Source: Xiphophorus maculatus (taxonomy: Eukaryota > Chordata > Actinopteri > Cyprinodontiformes > Poeciliidae). From it: a DNA stretch of 64,000 nucleotides. The translations under genes and the position numbers were made by a program. This document shows positions 52,883-64,000 of this stretch, piece by piece. The notes beneath the pieces are model-generated. The model did not search any database. It was not told the DNA's origin and saw nothing but the letters and a program-made list of their open reading frames with translations. The stretch lies in contig NC_036443.1 in assembly GCF_002775205.1 (NCBI RefSeq), forward strand, positions 17,894,373 through 17,958,372, given 5' to 3'. The first letter of the stretch is position 1. Each line of letters opens with the position of its first letter.

Positions 52883-53169
52883 TTTCCAAATGCACCAGGT
52901 CTGTTATGACCCATTTACAATAACATGACATTTTAAATGAACATCAGGTAAACTCTACTAGTAATCTTGATGAATGTTACACATGTACTCAAATTAACTG
53001 ATAATTATTAGAATTTATTAATATTGGCAGATAATGGTGCTGCAATATGCTTTCTTTTTATAAATCTTTGCTATGGGTGGCAATAAATTTGTATGAATAT
53101 GCAGACAATAGCCCTAAAATTCCTCTTTTAGGGCCAAAATGCAAAAATCAGTTAACACAGGAGTGACAA
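52883..53169 (+). repeat. Inverted repeat arm 1 (matches 62817-63090)
   Basis: Apart from about six substitutions and a 13-base insertion near 52935, this stretch is the reverse complement of 62817-63090. It starts TTTCCAAATGCACC and ends ACACAGGAGTGACAA. The homology stops abruptly on both sides. It contains phrases such as GGTGGCAATAAATTTG that resemble fish DNA-transposon ends, so a dispersed repeat copy is the likely nature. Confidence 0.85.
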
Positions 53170-53550
53170 AGTGTTTTTATGTATTTTCTTTGCGATTGTG
53201 GTTTTGTAAATATCAGTATTGCTTTAACAATTGTTTATGTCAACAAGTCATTTCTGATTGCCATCAACTCATTTTGATAAAAAAATGAGTTAAGTTAATT
53301 AAAAGCTGAGCAGTGAGCAAATATAGTTCCTGTGAGTGCTTGGCTTGTTTTTTTATTAGGAAGGAATAATATGTTTGACTTTGTATTGCTTAAATTTTGT
53401 GTACTACAACCTAGTTACTTAGTTAGTTAGTTAGTTAGTTAGTTTTTTGACATTTCTGTTGTTTTTTTGGAAGATGTTCTAACCTGAGTCTTTATTACAT
53501 GTGACGGCAGATTAAAACGGTTCAGACGCCACTCCTAGTACAGGCGGAGG

Positions 53551-56500
53551 ATGGCTCACCAACAGACCCCGCCTGATGTGTCCCACAAGGCTGAGCACCT
53601 GGAGTCTGATAACGATTCAGACAGAGACTCAGGTGTTGGGGACGATGCAGTCGAAGAAGCTGATAGTTGCCATAAATGCAACACAACTGAAGTAGACGAG
53701 GTTAAGAAGGCAGACGGGATGGAAGAGCACGGTGTGAAGGACGAGGACTCCACAGTATTTGTTGCCTTTCAAGGCAACATGAACGATGAGAACTTTGCTC
53801 AGAAACTTGACTCGGTTCTCAGCGGGATACCCAATGTGCTTAATATGGGTTAGTTTTGTTTTTTGTTACATAGTAAATGTATTAATCAGATAAAATGTTC
53901 CTCTGTTTATAATAGTTTATATTGGAAAAATGGCTTTATTTTCCCACAGCTTTTATTATATTTCCTTCTAATTAGGTGGTTTTAACTTTCTTAAATTTTA
54001 AAGGCTTTGATAAGTGTGAAAATATAACATGTATGAGATTTTATATTAAAAGAATTTGCAGTTCATTGCATAAGATATACAAGCCCTAAAAACTTTGACA
54101 AGTCACACAATTTGTTTCTGTGAGCTCTTGTATGTTCTAGACATTTTTATCTTTCCATCTCCATCTTATCTTTCTGTAACACTCATGAGAAACAAAAACT
54201 ACACTACGATTATATGAAATATATGTTCTTGCATCACTTTGTATATATATCTAATTATCATCTTTTAGGCTCTGCTAAGCTGCAGCCACAGTGTGTAGAG
54301 CCTTGGAACAGCGTCCGGGTAACCTTCAACATTCCCCGAGATGCAGCAGAGCGTCTCAGACTGTTGGCCCAGAACAACCAGCAGCAGCTCAGAGACCTGG
54401 GTATTCTCTCTGTGCAAATAGAAGGTGATAGAAGCATAATTCATAAATTGATTTGTTTGGAAATTTAATGAACATGCAAATCCATATTTACTGCTTTTCT
54501 TTTATGTTTTAATGTTCAGGCGAGGGAGCAATCAATGTGGCTGTTGGACCAAACAGAGGACAAGAAGTAAGAGTGAATGGACCAATTGGTGCACCTGGTC
54601 AGATGAGAATGGATGGTGGCTTTCCAGGTCAGCCTGGCCCAGGTATGGGTTTACTTAATTTTTCTCAATTTATAGCAACAGATGATCCAGCGAATGAGAA
54701 ACTATATTGCAGAAGACATCTGAGTCTGAACAAGTTATAAAAACAATATGGATGTTTTTTTTTTTTTCTTTTGTTTTATTCAGCATTCATTTTTTCTTTT
54801 TAGCTATTGTTCTTGCTTACTTTAGAATATTGATTTTGATTGATTTGCTTACAATTATTTGCAAAGTCTTCATACCCCTTGAACTTACTTACATTATGTC
54901 ACATTACAGCCACAAACCTCAAGGTGCTTTATTTGAGTTTTATGTCATGAACTTGCACAAAGTAGCGTATGAAGTGGGGAGGGAAAATATGCATGTTTTC
55001 ACAGTTGGTGGCATGTTTTTTTTTTCTCCAAGGCGGGGTAAGGATGCCCAATCCGTCGATGGTTCCACGTGGGCCTGGCATGGTGGGTCAGCCTATGTTG
55101 CCAGGCAGCAGCGGACAGATGCACGCTCGTGCACAGAGACCACCTTTGCAGACAGGTTTAGGTCTTTATTTTTGCTGTTACACCTAATGATTGATGTTGG
55201 AATTGCAAATACATTACAGCACTTGCATAACAAAATTCCTCTGTTGTCACAGATGTGATGGATCCAATGATGATTTCAGTTCAGCAGCAGCAGCAGCTTC
55301 AGCACCAACAGGGTGCTGCACATGCTTCAGCCCCCATGTCTGCTCAGGCTGCTCATCACATGCAGGCTCTGCAGGCAGGCAGACCAATCAACCCTGCCGC
55401 ACTGCAACAGCAGCAGGCCCAGCAACAAGCTCAGCAGCAGGCTCAGCTCTCCCAGCTCGGACCTCGACCTCCATTCAACCCCACGGGCCCGATGGGTGTG
55501 CCTCCTGGCTGGAATCAGTTGCCCTCTGGCGTACTACAGCCACCAGCAGCCCAAGGAGGGCCTGCCTGGAGAAAACTCCCCCCTCAAAACCAAATGGTTC
55601 AACGCCCACCGTCACTGGCTACAGTTCAAACCCCCAACCATCCCCCACCCCCGTATCCGTTTGGTAGCCAGCAGGCGGGGCAGTTATTTAATGCAATGGG
55701 ACAGGGGCAGTTACAGCAGCAACAGCCTGCAGGAATGGGTCAGTTTGCTACGCCGCAACCTAAAAGCCAACAGGCTGGTCCAGGTGGTGTCAGCGGACCA
55801 CCCAGACCCCCGCTGCCCCTACCGTCAACGTCTGGACCACAGAGCAACATCACTGCCAAGTCACCTGGATCGTCCTCATCTCCATTTCAGCAAGGTTCTC
55901 CTGGGACGCCTCCTATGATGGCTCAGAGACCTACGACTCCTCAGGGGTTCCCCCAGGGTGTTGGCTCACCAGGCAGAGCGGCTCTCAGCCAGCAGGGCAA
56001 CATGCAGCAAGGATTCATGGGAATGCCCCAACATGGGCAGCCGGGAGCCCAAGTCCACCCTGGTGAGTAATTGTTGATAACGGCTTCTTTTTCTTTTTGG
56101 TTTCCATGCATGTTAAAGCATGATGCAATTTTGTCTTTATAGAACAATCACTATAAAGTTATGATTTCTAATGTAATGATGGTTTCTTGAATTACTACTG
56201 ATTGCAGGCATGGCAAAACGTCCCATGGGCTTTCCAAACATGAACTTTGTTCAAGGTCAGGTGACTGGCGGCACTCCAGGAGCCCCTGTAGCAACTCAGC
56301 AGCTGCAGAACCAACAAATGTCTCACACAGGTAAAAACTAATAATATAAGAGAAATTCAAATGACACTGCAGAAGGACGACTGTATGATTGGGGGAAATT
56401 GATCATATTGGTCTAATGTAAACTATATTTCATTGTTCTTCACTCAATGTTCACAATTTCCTTAAGATTTGACATTTTTCTCAAATTTTATTTTAGATTT

Positions 56501-59500
56501 GTGTTTGAGAAGAAAATAATCAGAGAAGAACGGACACAGACATTTTTAAAAATATGCATTGCTGCAACAGTGTACATAAATTCAAGCTATTTATTTGCAT
56601 GCACTGCATAAAGAGACATAACCTCATTCACCATTATTACATCAGACCAAATTTTTTGTTTTAGGTTATTAGCATTACCCAAATTTCCTAAATATCAGAG
56701 TAATATTGGACATTTTTTGTCATTTATTTATAATTTATGGAATGTTACAAAATGATTTGCCAAATTAGACCAAATTTGCACAAAAGTTTAGATTGTCTAA
56801 TTCAGTGGTTCCCAAAGATTTTCTGGGCCCCCCTATGGATTACCATAAAATCACCCCCCAAAAAAGAAAAAAAAAAAAAATCAACTGGGCACACACATTG
56901 TTCAACCAGACGGAAACCTATACACTTCTTGGTCATATTTTGTTTTCAAACTCCACTGAAGTTTATTTCACACTTCAGGTTGCAACAAAACACACTACAA
57001 ACCATCTTTACAGTGAAACACTTTTGTGTAACATTTTTTTTTTGTTGTTTTTTTATTCATCCAAACCGCTTCCCACGCCCCCCCCAGGGAGCACGCCCCA
57101 CACTTTGGGAACTACTGGTCTAGTTTGAGATGTAAAATATGAATATGTATGTGTCATAAAAAAGATATTAAAGTAATTTCTACAATCTTTCATATATATT
57201 TTTTCTGTTTCAATTCAGGAGCCCAGCCAGCAGCATCTACTCCCAACTCGATGCAGGGACCACCCCACCCTCAACCCAATATAATGGCTGGTCAGAGTAG
57301 TATGCCGGGACCACCCCCTGGCACTACAGCTGGGGCTAGTATGGGCCAGCAGCAGCCTGGCCTCCAGACCCAAATGATGGGCCTCCAGCATCAGGCCCAG
57401 CCTGTGTCCTCCTCCCCCAGCCAGATGGTTCAAGGCCAGGGTGGAGGTCAGACTGTCCTTTCAAGGCCCCTTGGTCAAGGGCAGAGAGGAGGGATGACCC
57501 CACCCAAGCAAATGATGCCACAGCAAGGCCAGGGGGTGATGCATGGGCAGGGTCAGATGGTTGGAGGCCAAGGGCATCAGGCCATGCTCCTGCAACAGCA
57601 GCAGCAGCAGCAACAACAACAAAACTCAATAATGGAACAGATGGTTGCCAACCAGATGCAAGGAAACAAACAGGCATTTGGAGGGAAGATTCCACCTGGG
57701 GTTATGCCTGGCCAGATGATGCGTGGCCCTTCTCCCAATGTTCCTGGTAACATGCCTCAGTTCCAGGGCCAGGTTGGCCCACAACAGATGACTCCACAGC
57801 AGCAGCAGCAAATGGCTCAGATTCAGCAGCAGCAGTTACAGCAACAGCATCAGCTGCAACAGCTGCAGCAGCAGCAGCACCAACAGATGAACCAACAACA
57901 GCCTCAGCAGATCCCAATCGCTGGCAATCCTAATCAAACTATGGGAATGCATGGGCCACAGATGAGACTCCCTGCTGGCCATCATCTCATCCAACACCAG
58001 CAACAACAGTTGCAACAACAGTTTCAGCAACAAAAACAACAAGTTATGTTGCAGCAGCAGCAACAACAGGCCGCTCAGCAGCATCCACATGTCATTGGAG
58101 ATCCAAATAGTGGGACTGGGGAGTTAGGTGTGCAGCAGATGGTCCCTGATATGCAAGCTCAGCAGCAGCAAGGCATGATGGGAGGCCCCCAGCATATGCA
58201 GATGGGTAATGGTCACTTTCCAGGTCATGGCATGAACTTCAACCCACAGTTCGCTGGTCAAATGCCAGTTGGAGGACCATGTGGACAGCCCGGTGGCTTT
58301 CCTGTTAGCAAAGATGTTACACTGACCAGCCCACTGCTGGTCAACCTACTGCAGAGTGATATCTCAGCAAGCCAGTTTGGACCAGGGGGAAAGCAGGGAG
58401 CTGGTGGGGATAATCCAGCTAAACCCAAAAAGAAGAAACCACCCCGAAAGAAGAAGCCCAAAGAGAGTGATGGACAGCAGGAAGTCGAGGGACTTGGGTA
58501 ATAACAATTATTTGTTACAGTTATGTTGAATGCTTAAACTGGTTATTTTGTCAGATGGCTCATTTTGTTTCTCCTCACAGTGGCCTTGATGGGACTGTTG
58601 GCATGGAAGATGCAGATTTGCCAAATCTAAGTGGGGAGCAGGGTTTGGGTTTGGAAAGCTCCGGGCAAAAACTCCCCGATTTTCCTAATAGGCCTTCAGG
58701 TACATTTTATGAAAAAAAAAAACAAAAAAAACTTTAGTTATTCAGTACAAATTGTCAGTAATTAGTCAATTATTACAGTTGCATACTCTTTTAATTTATA
58801 AAATTGTATTGTATTTGTTATTAAGTTATGACTATGACCCTCTTTGTTTTGAATAGGCTTTCAAAATCAGACTGGAGAACAGAGAGTTCTGCAACAGGTA
58901 CCGATGCAATACATACAGCAACAACAACAGCAGCAGCAGCAACAACATCAACAACAACAACAGCAGCAGCAGCAACAACAACAGCAGCAGCAGCATCAAC
59001 AGCAGCAGCAACATCATCAAATGCAGCAAATGCAACAGCAGCATATACAGCAACAGCAAATGCAGCAGCAAATGCAACATCAAATGCAACAGCAGCAAAT
59101 GCAACAACAACAGCAGCAGCAGCAACAACAACAATTGCAACAAATGCAGCAGCAACAGCAGATGATACAAATGCAGAATCTTCAGAATGCTCAAGCACAG
59201 CAAGGGATGCCAGGGTCACAAACACCAGGACAAAGTCAACCACAGATGCATCAGCTGCAGCAGCAACAACAACAACAACAACAACAACAGCAGCAGCAAC
59301 AGCAATCACAACAGCAACAGCTGCAACAGCCCACCCTACAACAACAGGTACACGTATTGTGTGACTTAATGGTATTGTTTCTTGTCAACATCAGAAGCTG
59401 TATCTCATTCCTAAAGTTTGTCTCTACATTCTAGCAGCAGCAGCAGATGATGATGATGATAAAGATGCAACAGGAATCCAAGAATCGCATGCCCATGCCC

Positions 59501-62500
59501 CCAGGAGGGCAGCTTCCTCCTAGAAGTTTAGGCAATCCAACAGACGTGCAGAGGCACCCTGTTTCGCAGCAGGGAAACATGCCTGTAATGATTAACCTTC
59601 AAGGGCATGGTGGTGTCCCACCCTCACCTGACAAAGCCAGGGGGATGCCCCTAATGGTGAACCCACAAGTAAGGCTTAATGTTAATGAATTTAATATAAA
59701 CATTTATATCTGATAATCAAAAGATAACTTTTGATTAAAAGTGCAGAGGTAATCAGGATTTTTAAAAATACTTTCTAAAATCTTTTCCAGCTCTCAGGTG
59801 CTGCACGAAGAATGTCTCATCCAGATGTAGGACAAGGACCTCAAGGCAGTGGGTCTGAGGAGGTCTCCACTGGTCCCCACACAAAGCAAGACAGACCTGC
59901 TGGCTCAGAAATTGGAGTTCAACCTGGAAATGGGACACAGCAGATGGTTTCCAGCCAGACGTCCAACCCTCAAATGATGAAGCAAGGTCCTGGGCAAACA
60001 ACAATGCCTCAACATACTGGGGCCAGTCCTCAGCAGCAGTTAACCACTCAGCCTCAGCAAGGAGGCCATATGCCTGGCCTTCATTTTCCCAGTGTCCCAA
60101 CGTCCTCACAGAGCTCAAGACCCAAAACCCCAAACAGAGCAAGCCCTAGGCCGTACCACCATCCCCTCACTCCAACTAATCGACCACCAAGCACTGAGCC
60201 CTCAGAAATTAACCTTTCGCCTGAGAGACTAAATGCATCCATTGCAGGCTTGTTTCCTCCCAAAATTAACATTCCTCTTCCTCCAAGACAGCCAAACCTT
60301 AACAGGGGATTTGACCAACAAGGTTTGAACCCAACAACTCTGAAAGCCATAGGCCAGGCTCCCCCTAGCCTTACTCTGCCAGGCAACAACAATAACGGCA
60401 ATTTAGGAGGAAATAACTCTAACAATCAACAGTCTGCTGGAGCCGGTGTAGGTGTTTTAGGTGCCAAGCAAGATAAACAGTCTGGGGGTCAGAATAAAAG
60501 GGCAAGTCCTAGCAACAGTCGTAGGTCGAGTCCGGCTTCCAGTCGAAAGTCTGCCACTCCAAGTCCAGGAAGGCAGAAGGCGACAAAAAATACCATGAAT
60601 TGCCCTCCTCACCAGCAGCCGATGGTTAACCCTCAAGGACAAACCATGATGCTAAGTCCTTCCTCTGTACCACAGAGTCCAGTATCAATGCCTTCACAAG
60701 CTGGCGGAGCCATAGAGACACAGCAGAGCCAGAGCTCCCTCCATGGTATTCATGGTAACCCTGTTGATGGATTTAGGGAAAATCAGGGAATAATGCCACC
60801 AGAGCAGCGACCAATTGCTCAACCTCCAGCCCAGACACAGCAATTTAGAGATTTGTCATCGCCAAGAATAAGCCCTCGTATGCCAGCACATCAGGTTCTC
60901 AAACCTGATGTTGAGACGCAGGCCAACACAGTTGACAGACCCCCAACACATCTAGCTACTGGACAGGACTCAGAGGTCTCACCTGCTCTTAAAGCAGCTC
61001 CAACATCCCTTAACCAGTTACTGGATAATGCAAATATTCCAAACATGTCACTTCGGCCCTCGCAAACAGGAAATGACAACAAGTCTGCTTTGGATCCAGA
61101 TAGACCTGTATCCAGCAGTTCTCAGAACGCAGATAAGTCAACATCTGTCGTTACTACAGCCGCTGCTCCTGCTACTGCCGCAAATGAAACTCCAGCTATA
61201 CCTAGATCTGCTCTAATTCCTACCAGTGGTTCTGCCTTGCCACCTACTTCAATTCCAAGCTCGCACCCATCCACTGCTGCAAACTCTAGTAGTACCCTTA
61301 GTCTTAAACACAACCCATTACCTAGCTTTGTAAATTCAAATGTAAATCCAGCAGCTACTCTTACCAGCTCGGTCTGCACTAACACTAATGCCAATCCAGG
61401 TCTAAGCACCAGTATGCCTGCTTCCGGTCAGAACACTTTTGCCTCCTCTGTTAGTGCCAGTTCTGCAGTAAACGCTGCCAGTTCAGCTGTCAAACCAAGC
61501 CCCAGTCCAAAGCCTGTGACCAGTGTTCAATCAGTCATACAGATCCCCGCGTCATCTAGTAACATTTCCCCCAACCAGATAACAGTGTTTGTTACATCAA
61601 ACCCCATTACATCTGCACCTACTTCACAGGTGCCAACATCAATGGTGTCCACCATGGTGGCCGTCCCTAACAAGAATATAAGACCTCAAGACATCCGGCA
61701 TCAGAGCTCTGGCCCTCGACCTGCACAATTTATTACCACTACACCTGTATTTATTAACCCAATTTTCCAGGTCCCAGCTTCCTCTGTGGCACCTAATTCA
61801 GGAGTCGTATCACAGTCTGTTACCATGGTGGGGTCTTTACAGGTCTCAGCTGCAAACATCCATCTTTCTCATGCCCCTAGCTCCTCTCAAACAACAGGGG
61901 CTACCATGACAAGCGCTCAGTCTAACAGGAGTGGTCTTGGACAGGTCCACATAACCACTAGTATGTCGCCATCAGGGCCAGTTAGTACTCTTGTAGCTCC
62001 TCAGCAGTTTAACCAAGGAAGCATCAAACCAGAAACTCCAAGTGAGGCGAGTTCCTCTCAGAAATCTGCTGTCCCGGTGCATCAGCCTTCTCCCCACCCA
62101 GGCCCGTCTGTATCAGCTTCCTTTCAGCCACCTCTGGCTTCTCCACCTCCTTGCTCCAGCCCCATGGCTGTTCGAAAGAGTCCTGTGCCTCCATCCCCTG
62201 CTTCCCAAATGAAACCAATGCCCACATCAGTCACTGTATCCGTTTCTGGCAAAGGCGACTCCCAACAAACTACTGTAGAAAGGCCTCTGCAGAGTCATAC
62301 AGGGGGTGCCCCACAGCAGGTCTTTCTACATCCTGCTAATCAGACTGAAACACAAGCTCCTCATACTACTGTTGTTGGTTCAAATAATAATCCACCTGTG
62401 ATTTCTAAAGAAATCCCCAGTCAAGTTACAGTTCCTACTCAGATTGTTGGACAGGCTCCTGCACCAGTCTCAGTCCCAAATCAGCCACCACCTGTAAATT

Positions 62501-63852
62501 CTCAAGCTCCCGTTGCGACTGTAGTTGGCTCCGGGGTTTCTTCCAGTGCTTTGCTTTCTGCAGTCCCTCCCATACAATCTTCTGTAACATCTGTTCTTCC
62601 GATTGTTGCTGCAAGCGGACCCAGTGAGGCTTCCCGCATCACCTCCTCACCTACTGGTATTCCCAGTGCAGTTCCAGCAAGCCAGACAGATGTCCCAGCT
62701 GCAGACCCTTCTGTGCCGCCGCCAGCAGAAGCAGCAGCAGCAGCAGAATCCACCCAGGCCACCCCAGGTACATTCATAGCAAGCCATGAAAAATATTCCT
62801 CTTGTTATTATACGTATTGTCACTCCTGTGTTAACTGATTTTTGCATTTTGGCCCTAAATTGGGAATTTTAGGGCTATTGTCTGCGTATGCATACAAATT
62901 TATTGCCACCCATAGCAAAGATTTATAAAAAGAAAGTATATTGCAGCACCATTATCTGCCAATATTAATAAATTCTAATAATTATCAGTTAATTTGAGTA
63001 CATGTGTAACATTCATCAAGATTACTAGTAGAGTTTACCTGATGTCATGTTATTGTAAATGGGTCATAACAGACCTGGTGCATTTGGAAAAAGAACTGGC
63101 CCATAGCATCGCAAGACCTCCATCACACTTAGTAGTGAGAAATAGAACATTTCCACATCTTCATCCTTTGTTTCAAACCTGACCAGAAGGCTTATTGTTT
63201 GTGTGTCCTCCAAGCTACTAATTGACATAAAGATAGATAACTGCAGAATTTTTTTTAAAATCACATAACAGTAAATAATTGGGGGATGAATAAAAATTGT
63301 CACAGATTGCTTAAGATTTAATTATGTTTCTAGAAAAGCTGATTAACTTATACAGTTTGAAAAATTATTCCACTACTTTTATTTTAAAGAAATTGATGAG
63401 GAACAATTGTGCTCTGGGTTGTTATTGGGGTTTTTTGCACATTTTTTATATCTTCAGTATGTTTAATTAAAAATTAGATTCTATGCAAATATATTTGAGA
63501 ACTATTTAAACATTTTATCAGGGTGCCAACAAATTTATCTGCTACTATGCACATGATGTTGCTTTACTTACACACACACACAGCTGCTTCTTGTAGCTTT
63601 TTAAACTGTTGTGCATCTAAATGTTTTCCACCACTGTAGATGTTTCTCCTTATGTTTCAGCACCGCTGCAGCCAGAAGCCTCACAGGAGCCTGCCTCAAC
63701 TGAGAAGACGGGTAACTTATCTTTATTATTATTATTTTTTTTTTTCAGAAGAAAAAAACAAGCATTAACATTTTTGGAAACTTTAGAGTCCTAATAGATC
63801 ATTTGCTCCTGTGTTTCTCAGGTGAAGACATCTCAACAGGTTCAGAGCAGGG
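53551..63852 (+). CDS. ncoa6: Nuclear receptor coactivator 6 (NCOA6/ASC-2/PRIP), 5' 13 coding exons, incomplete
   Basis: NCOA6 is a large nuclear coactivator that binds ligand-bound nuclear receptors and is a subunit of the KMT2C/KMT2D (ASCOM) H3K4 methyltransferase complex. Exons: 53551-53848, 54269-54424, 54520-54642, 55033-55155, 55253-56062, 56208-56330, 57219-58497, 58581-58699, 58857-59347, 59435-59668, 59791-62767, 63661-63711, 63822-63852. They keep one frame for about 2,271 residues and run past the window, so the C-terminus is missing. The N-terminal conserved domain has [11 protein letters not shown] and [20 protein letters not shown]. Two LXXLL receptor boxes are intact: LVNLL (58337-58351, about residue 918) and LNQLL (61009-61023, about residue 1659). 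A basic [15 protein letters not shown] stretch follows the first box. Long Q-rich segments lie in exons 5, 7 and 9. The conserved block [13 protein letters not shown] and [15 protein letters not shown] are in exon 11. The ATG has a strong context (AGGATGG) and an in-frame TAG at 53536-53538. Confidence 0.96.
54845..54995. mobile_element. Degenerate Tc1-like end in ncoa6 intron 3
   Basis: TTTGCAAAGTCTTCATACCCC, ATGTCACATTACAGCCACAAA and GTAGCGTATGAAGTGGGGAG resemble the terminal part of the family at 36097-37042. Truncated. Confidence 0.4.
56803..57117. mobile_element. Non-autonomous hAT-like element with TSD
   Basis: Terminal inverted repeats CAGTGGTTCCCAAAG and CTTTGGGAACTACTG match at 14 of 15 positions. 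The element is 315 bp and is flanked by an 8-bp target duplication, GTCTAATT (56795-56802) and GTCTAGTT (57118-57125), with one mismatch. The size of the duplication and the CAGTGG end are typical of hAT transposons. It has no transposase and lies in the intron before ncoa6 exon 7. Confidence 0.8.
58904..59340 (+). repeat. Coding CAG/CAA tract in ncoa6 exon 9
   Basis: Mixed CAG and CAA codons encode long glutamine runs broken by His, Met and Leu (about residues 1027-1172). CAA interruptions are frequent, which usually limits slippage. The other five frames of this tract give artefactual open frames rich in Thr, Ala, Leu, Asn or Ser. Similar but shorter Q tracts are at 55276-55450 and 57590-58085. 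Confidence 0.9.
62817..63090 (-). repeat. Inverted repeat arm 2 (matches 52883-53169)
   Basis: Opposite-orientation partner of the arm at 52883-53169. It begins 50 bases after the end of ncoa6 exon 11 and lies in the following intron. Sequence near 63520 (GGGTGCCAACAAATTTAT) resembles the terminal sequence of a Tc1-type element, suggesting that 62817 to about 63540 may be one larger insertion. Confidence 0.85.
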
Positions 63853-64000
63853 GTAAGGCTCCAAAATTATCGTTGCTGTCCTCTCTGCTTGTTTTGGGTG
63901 GCGGGGCTTCTAAGCTGTCCTCTTTTTTAACATTAATTTCACGGAGAGCAAAACCAATCTTGGGATATTCTTGGGGATTTCTGTCTCCATTGAAACAATT

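Larger units (their letters stand above)
50470..53510 (+). other. Presumed ncoa6 5' intron
   Basis: No coding exon seen. It holds two strong hairpins (51563-51591 and 51660-51694), one arm of a long inverted repeat (52883-53169) and a short GTTA/TTAG microsatellite at about 53419-53443. Confidence 0.4.

Noticed and set aside
55191-55918. Long alternative-frame open frames over ncoa6 exon 5
   Set aside because: They overlap a well-supported conserved exon in another frame.
58821-59364. Long Thr/Ala/Asn-rich, Val/Ala-rich and Leu-rich frames on both strands
   Set aside because: Shadow frames of the CAG/CAA tract in ncoa6 exon 9.
1-64000. CRISPR arrays, operons, riboswitches or prophage
   Set aside because: Introns, a eukaryotic tRNA gene with Pol III signals and fish transposons show vertebrate nuclear DNA; no spacer-repeat pattern was seen.

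Overview
This is vertebrate nuclear DNA, almost certainly from a teleost fish. The genes are intron-split with GT-AG borders, the intergenic DNA is AT-rich, and Tc1/mariner-type relics of kinds common in fish are scattered throughout. By-eye protein matches identify four protein-coding genes and one tRNA gene; no prokaryotic features are present.

Layout. 1-14.3 kb holds no convincing gene, only degenerate transposon relics, a SINE-like fragment and a 160-bp TGGA microsatellite. 14.3-16.6 kb carries a minus-strand Snail-family zinc-finger repressor (3 coding exons, best call snai1). 16.6-27.6 kb is gene-poor, with one tRNA-Ala(TGC) gene on the minus strand and several CTCF-like motifs. 27.6-35.0 kb (possibly to about 38 kb with a long 3' UTR) is tp53inp2, plus strand, 3 coding exons. 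40.0-47.8 kb is ggt7, plus strand, 15 coding exons that join in frame to a 678-residue protein. 49.9 kb to the window end is ncoa6, plus strand, 13 coding exons visible and the 3' part missing.

TP53INP2, NCOA6 and GGT7 also lie together on human 20q11.22, and SNAI1 is on human 20q13, so this is a conserved chromosomal neighbourhood rather than a functional operon. The products act in different processes: EMT/neural-crest transcriptional repression (Snail), autophagy and nuclear coactivation (TP53INP2), a divergent membrane gamma-glutamyltransferase-like protein (GGT7), and nuclear-receptor coactivation with the KMT2C/D complex (NCOA6).

Points most worth a second look: Ala replaces the catalytic Thr, with other active-site changes, in GGT7; a nearly identical inverted repeat pair 9.6 kb apart straddles the ncoa6 exons; a non-autonomous hAT element with target duplication lies in an ncoa6 intron; CTCF-like motifs between snai1 and ggt7 have a divergent orientation; and two strong small hairpins sit in the 5' part of ncoa6. 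I did not find a convincing undescribed biological system. Splice sites, homologies and element boundaries were read by eye; no database search was run.
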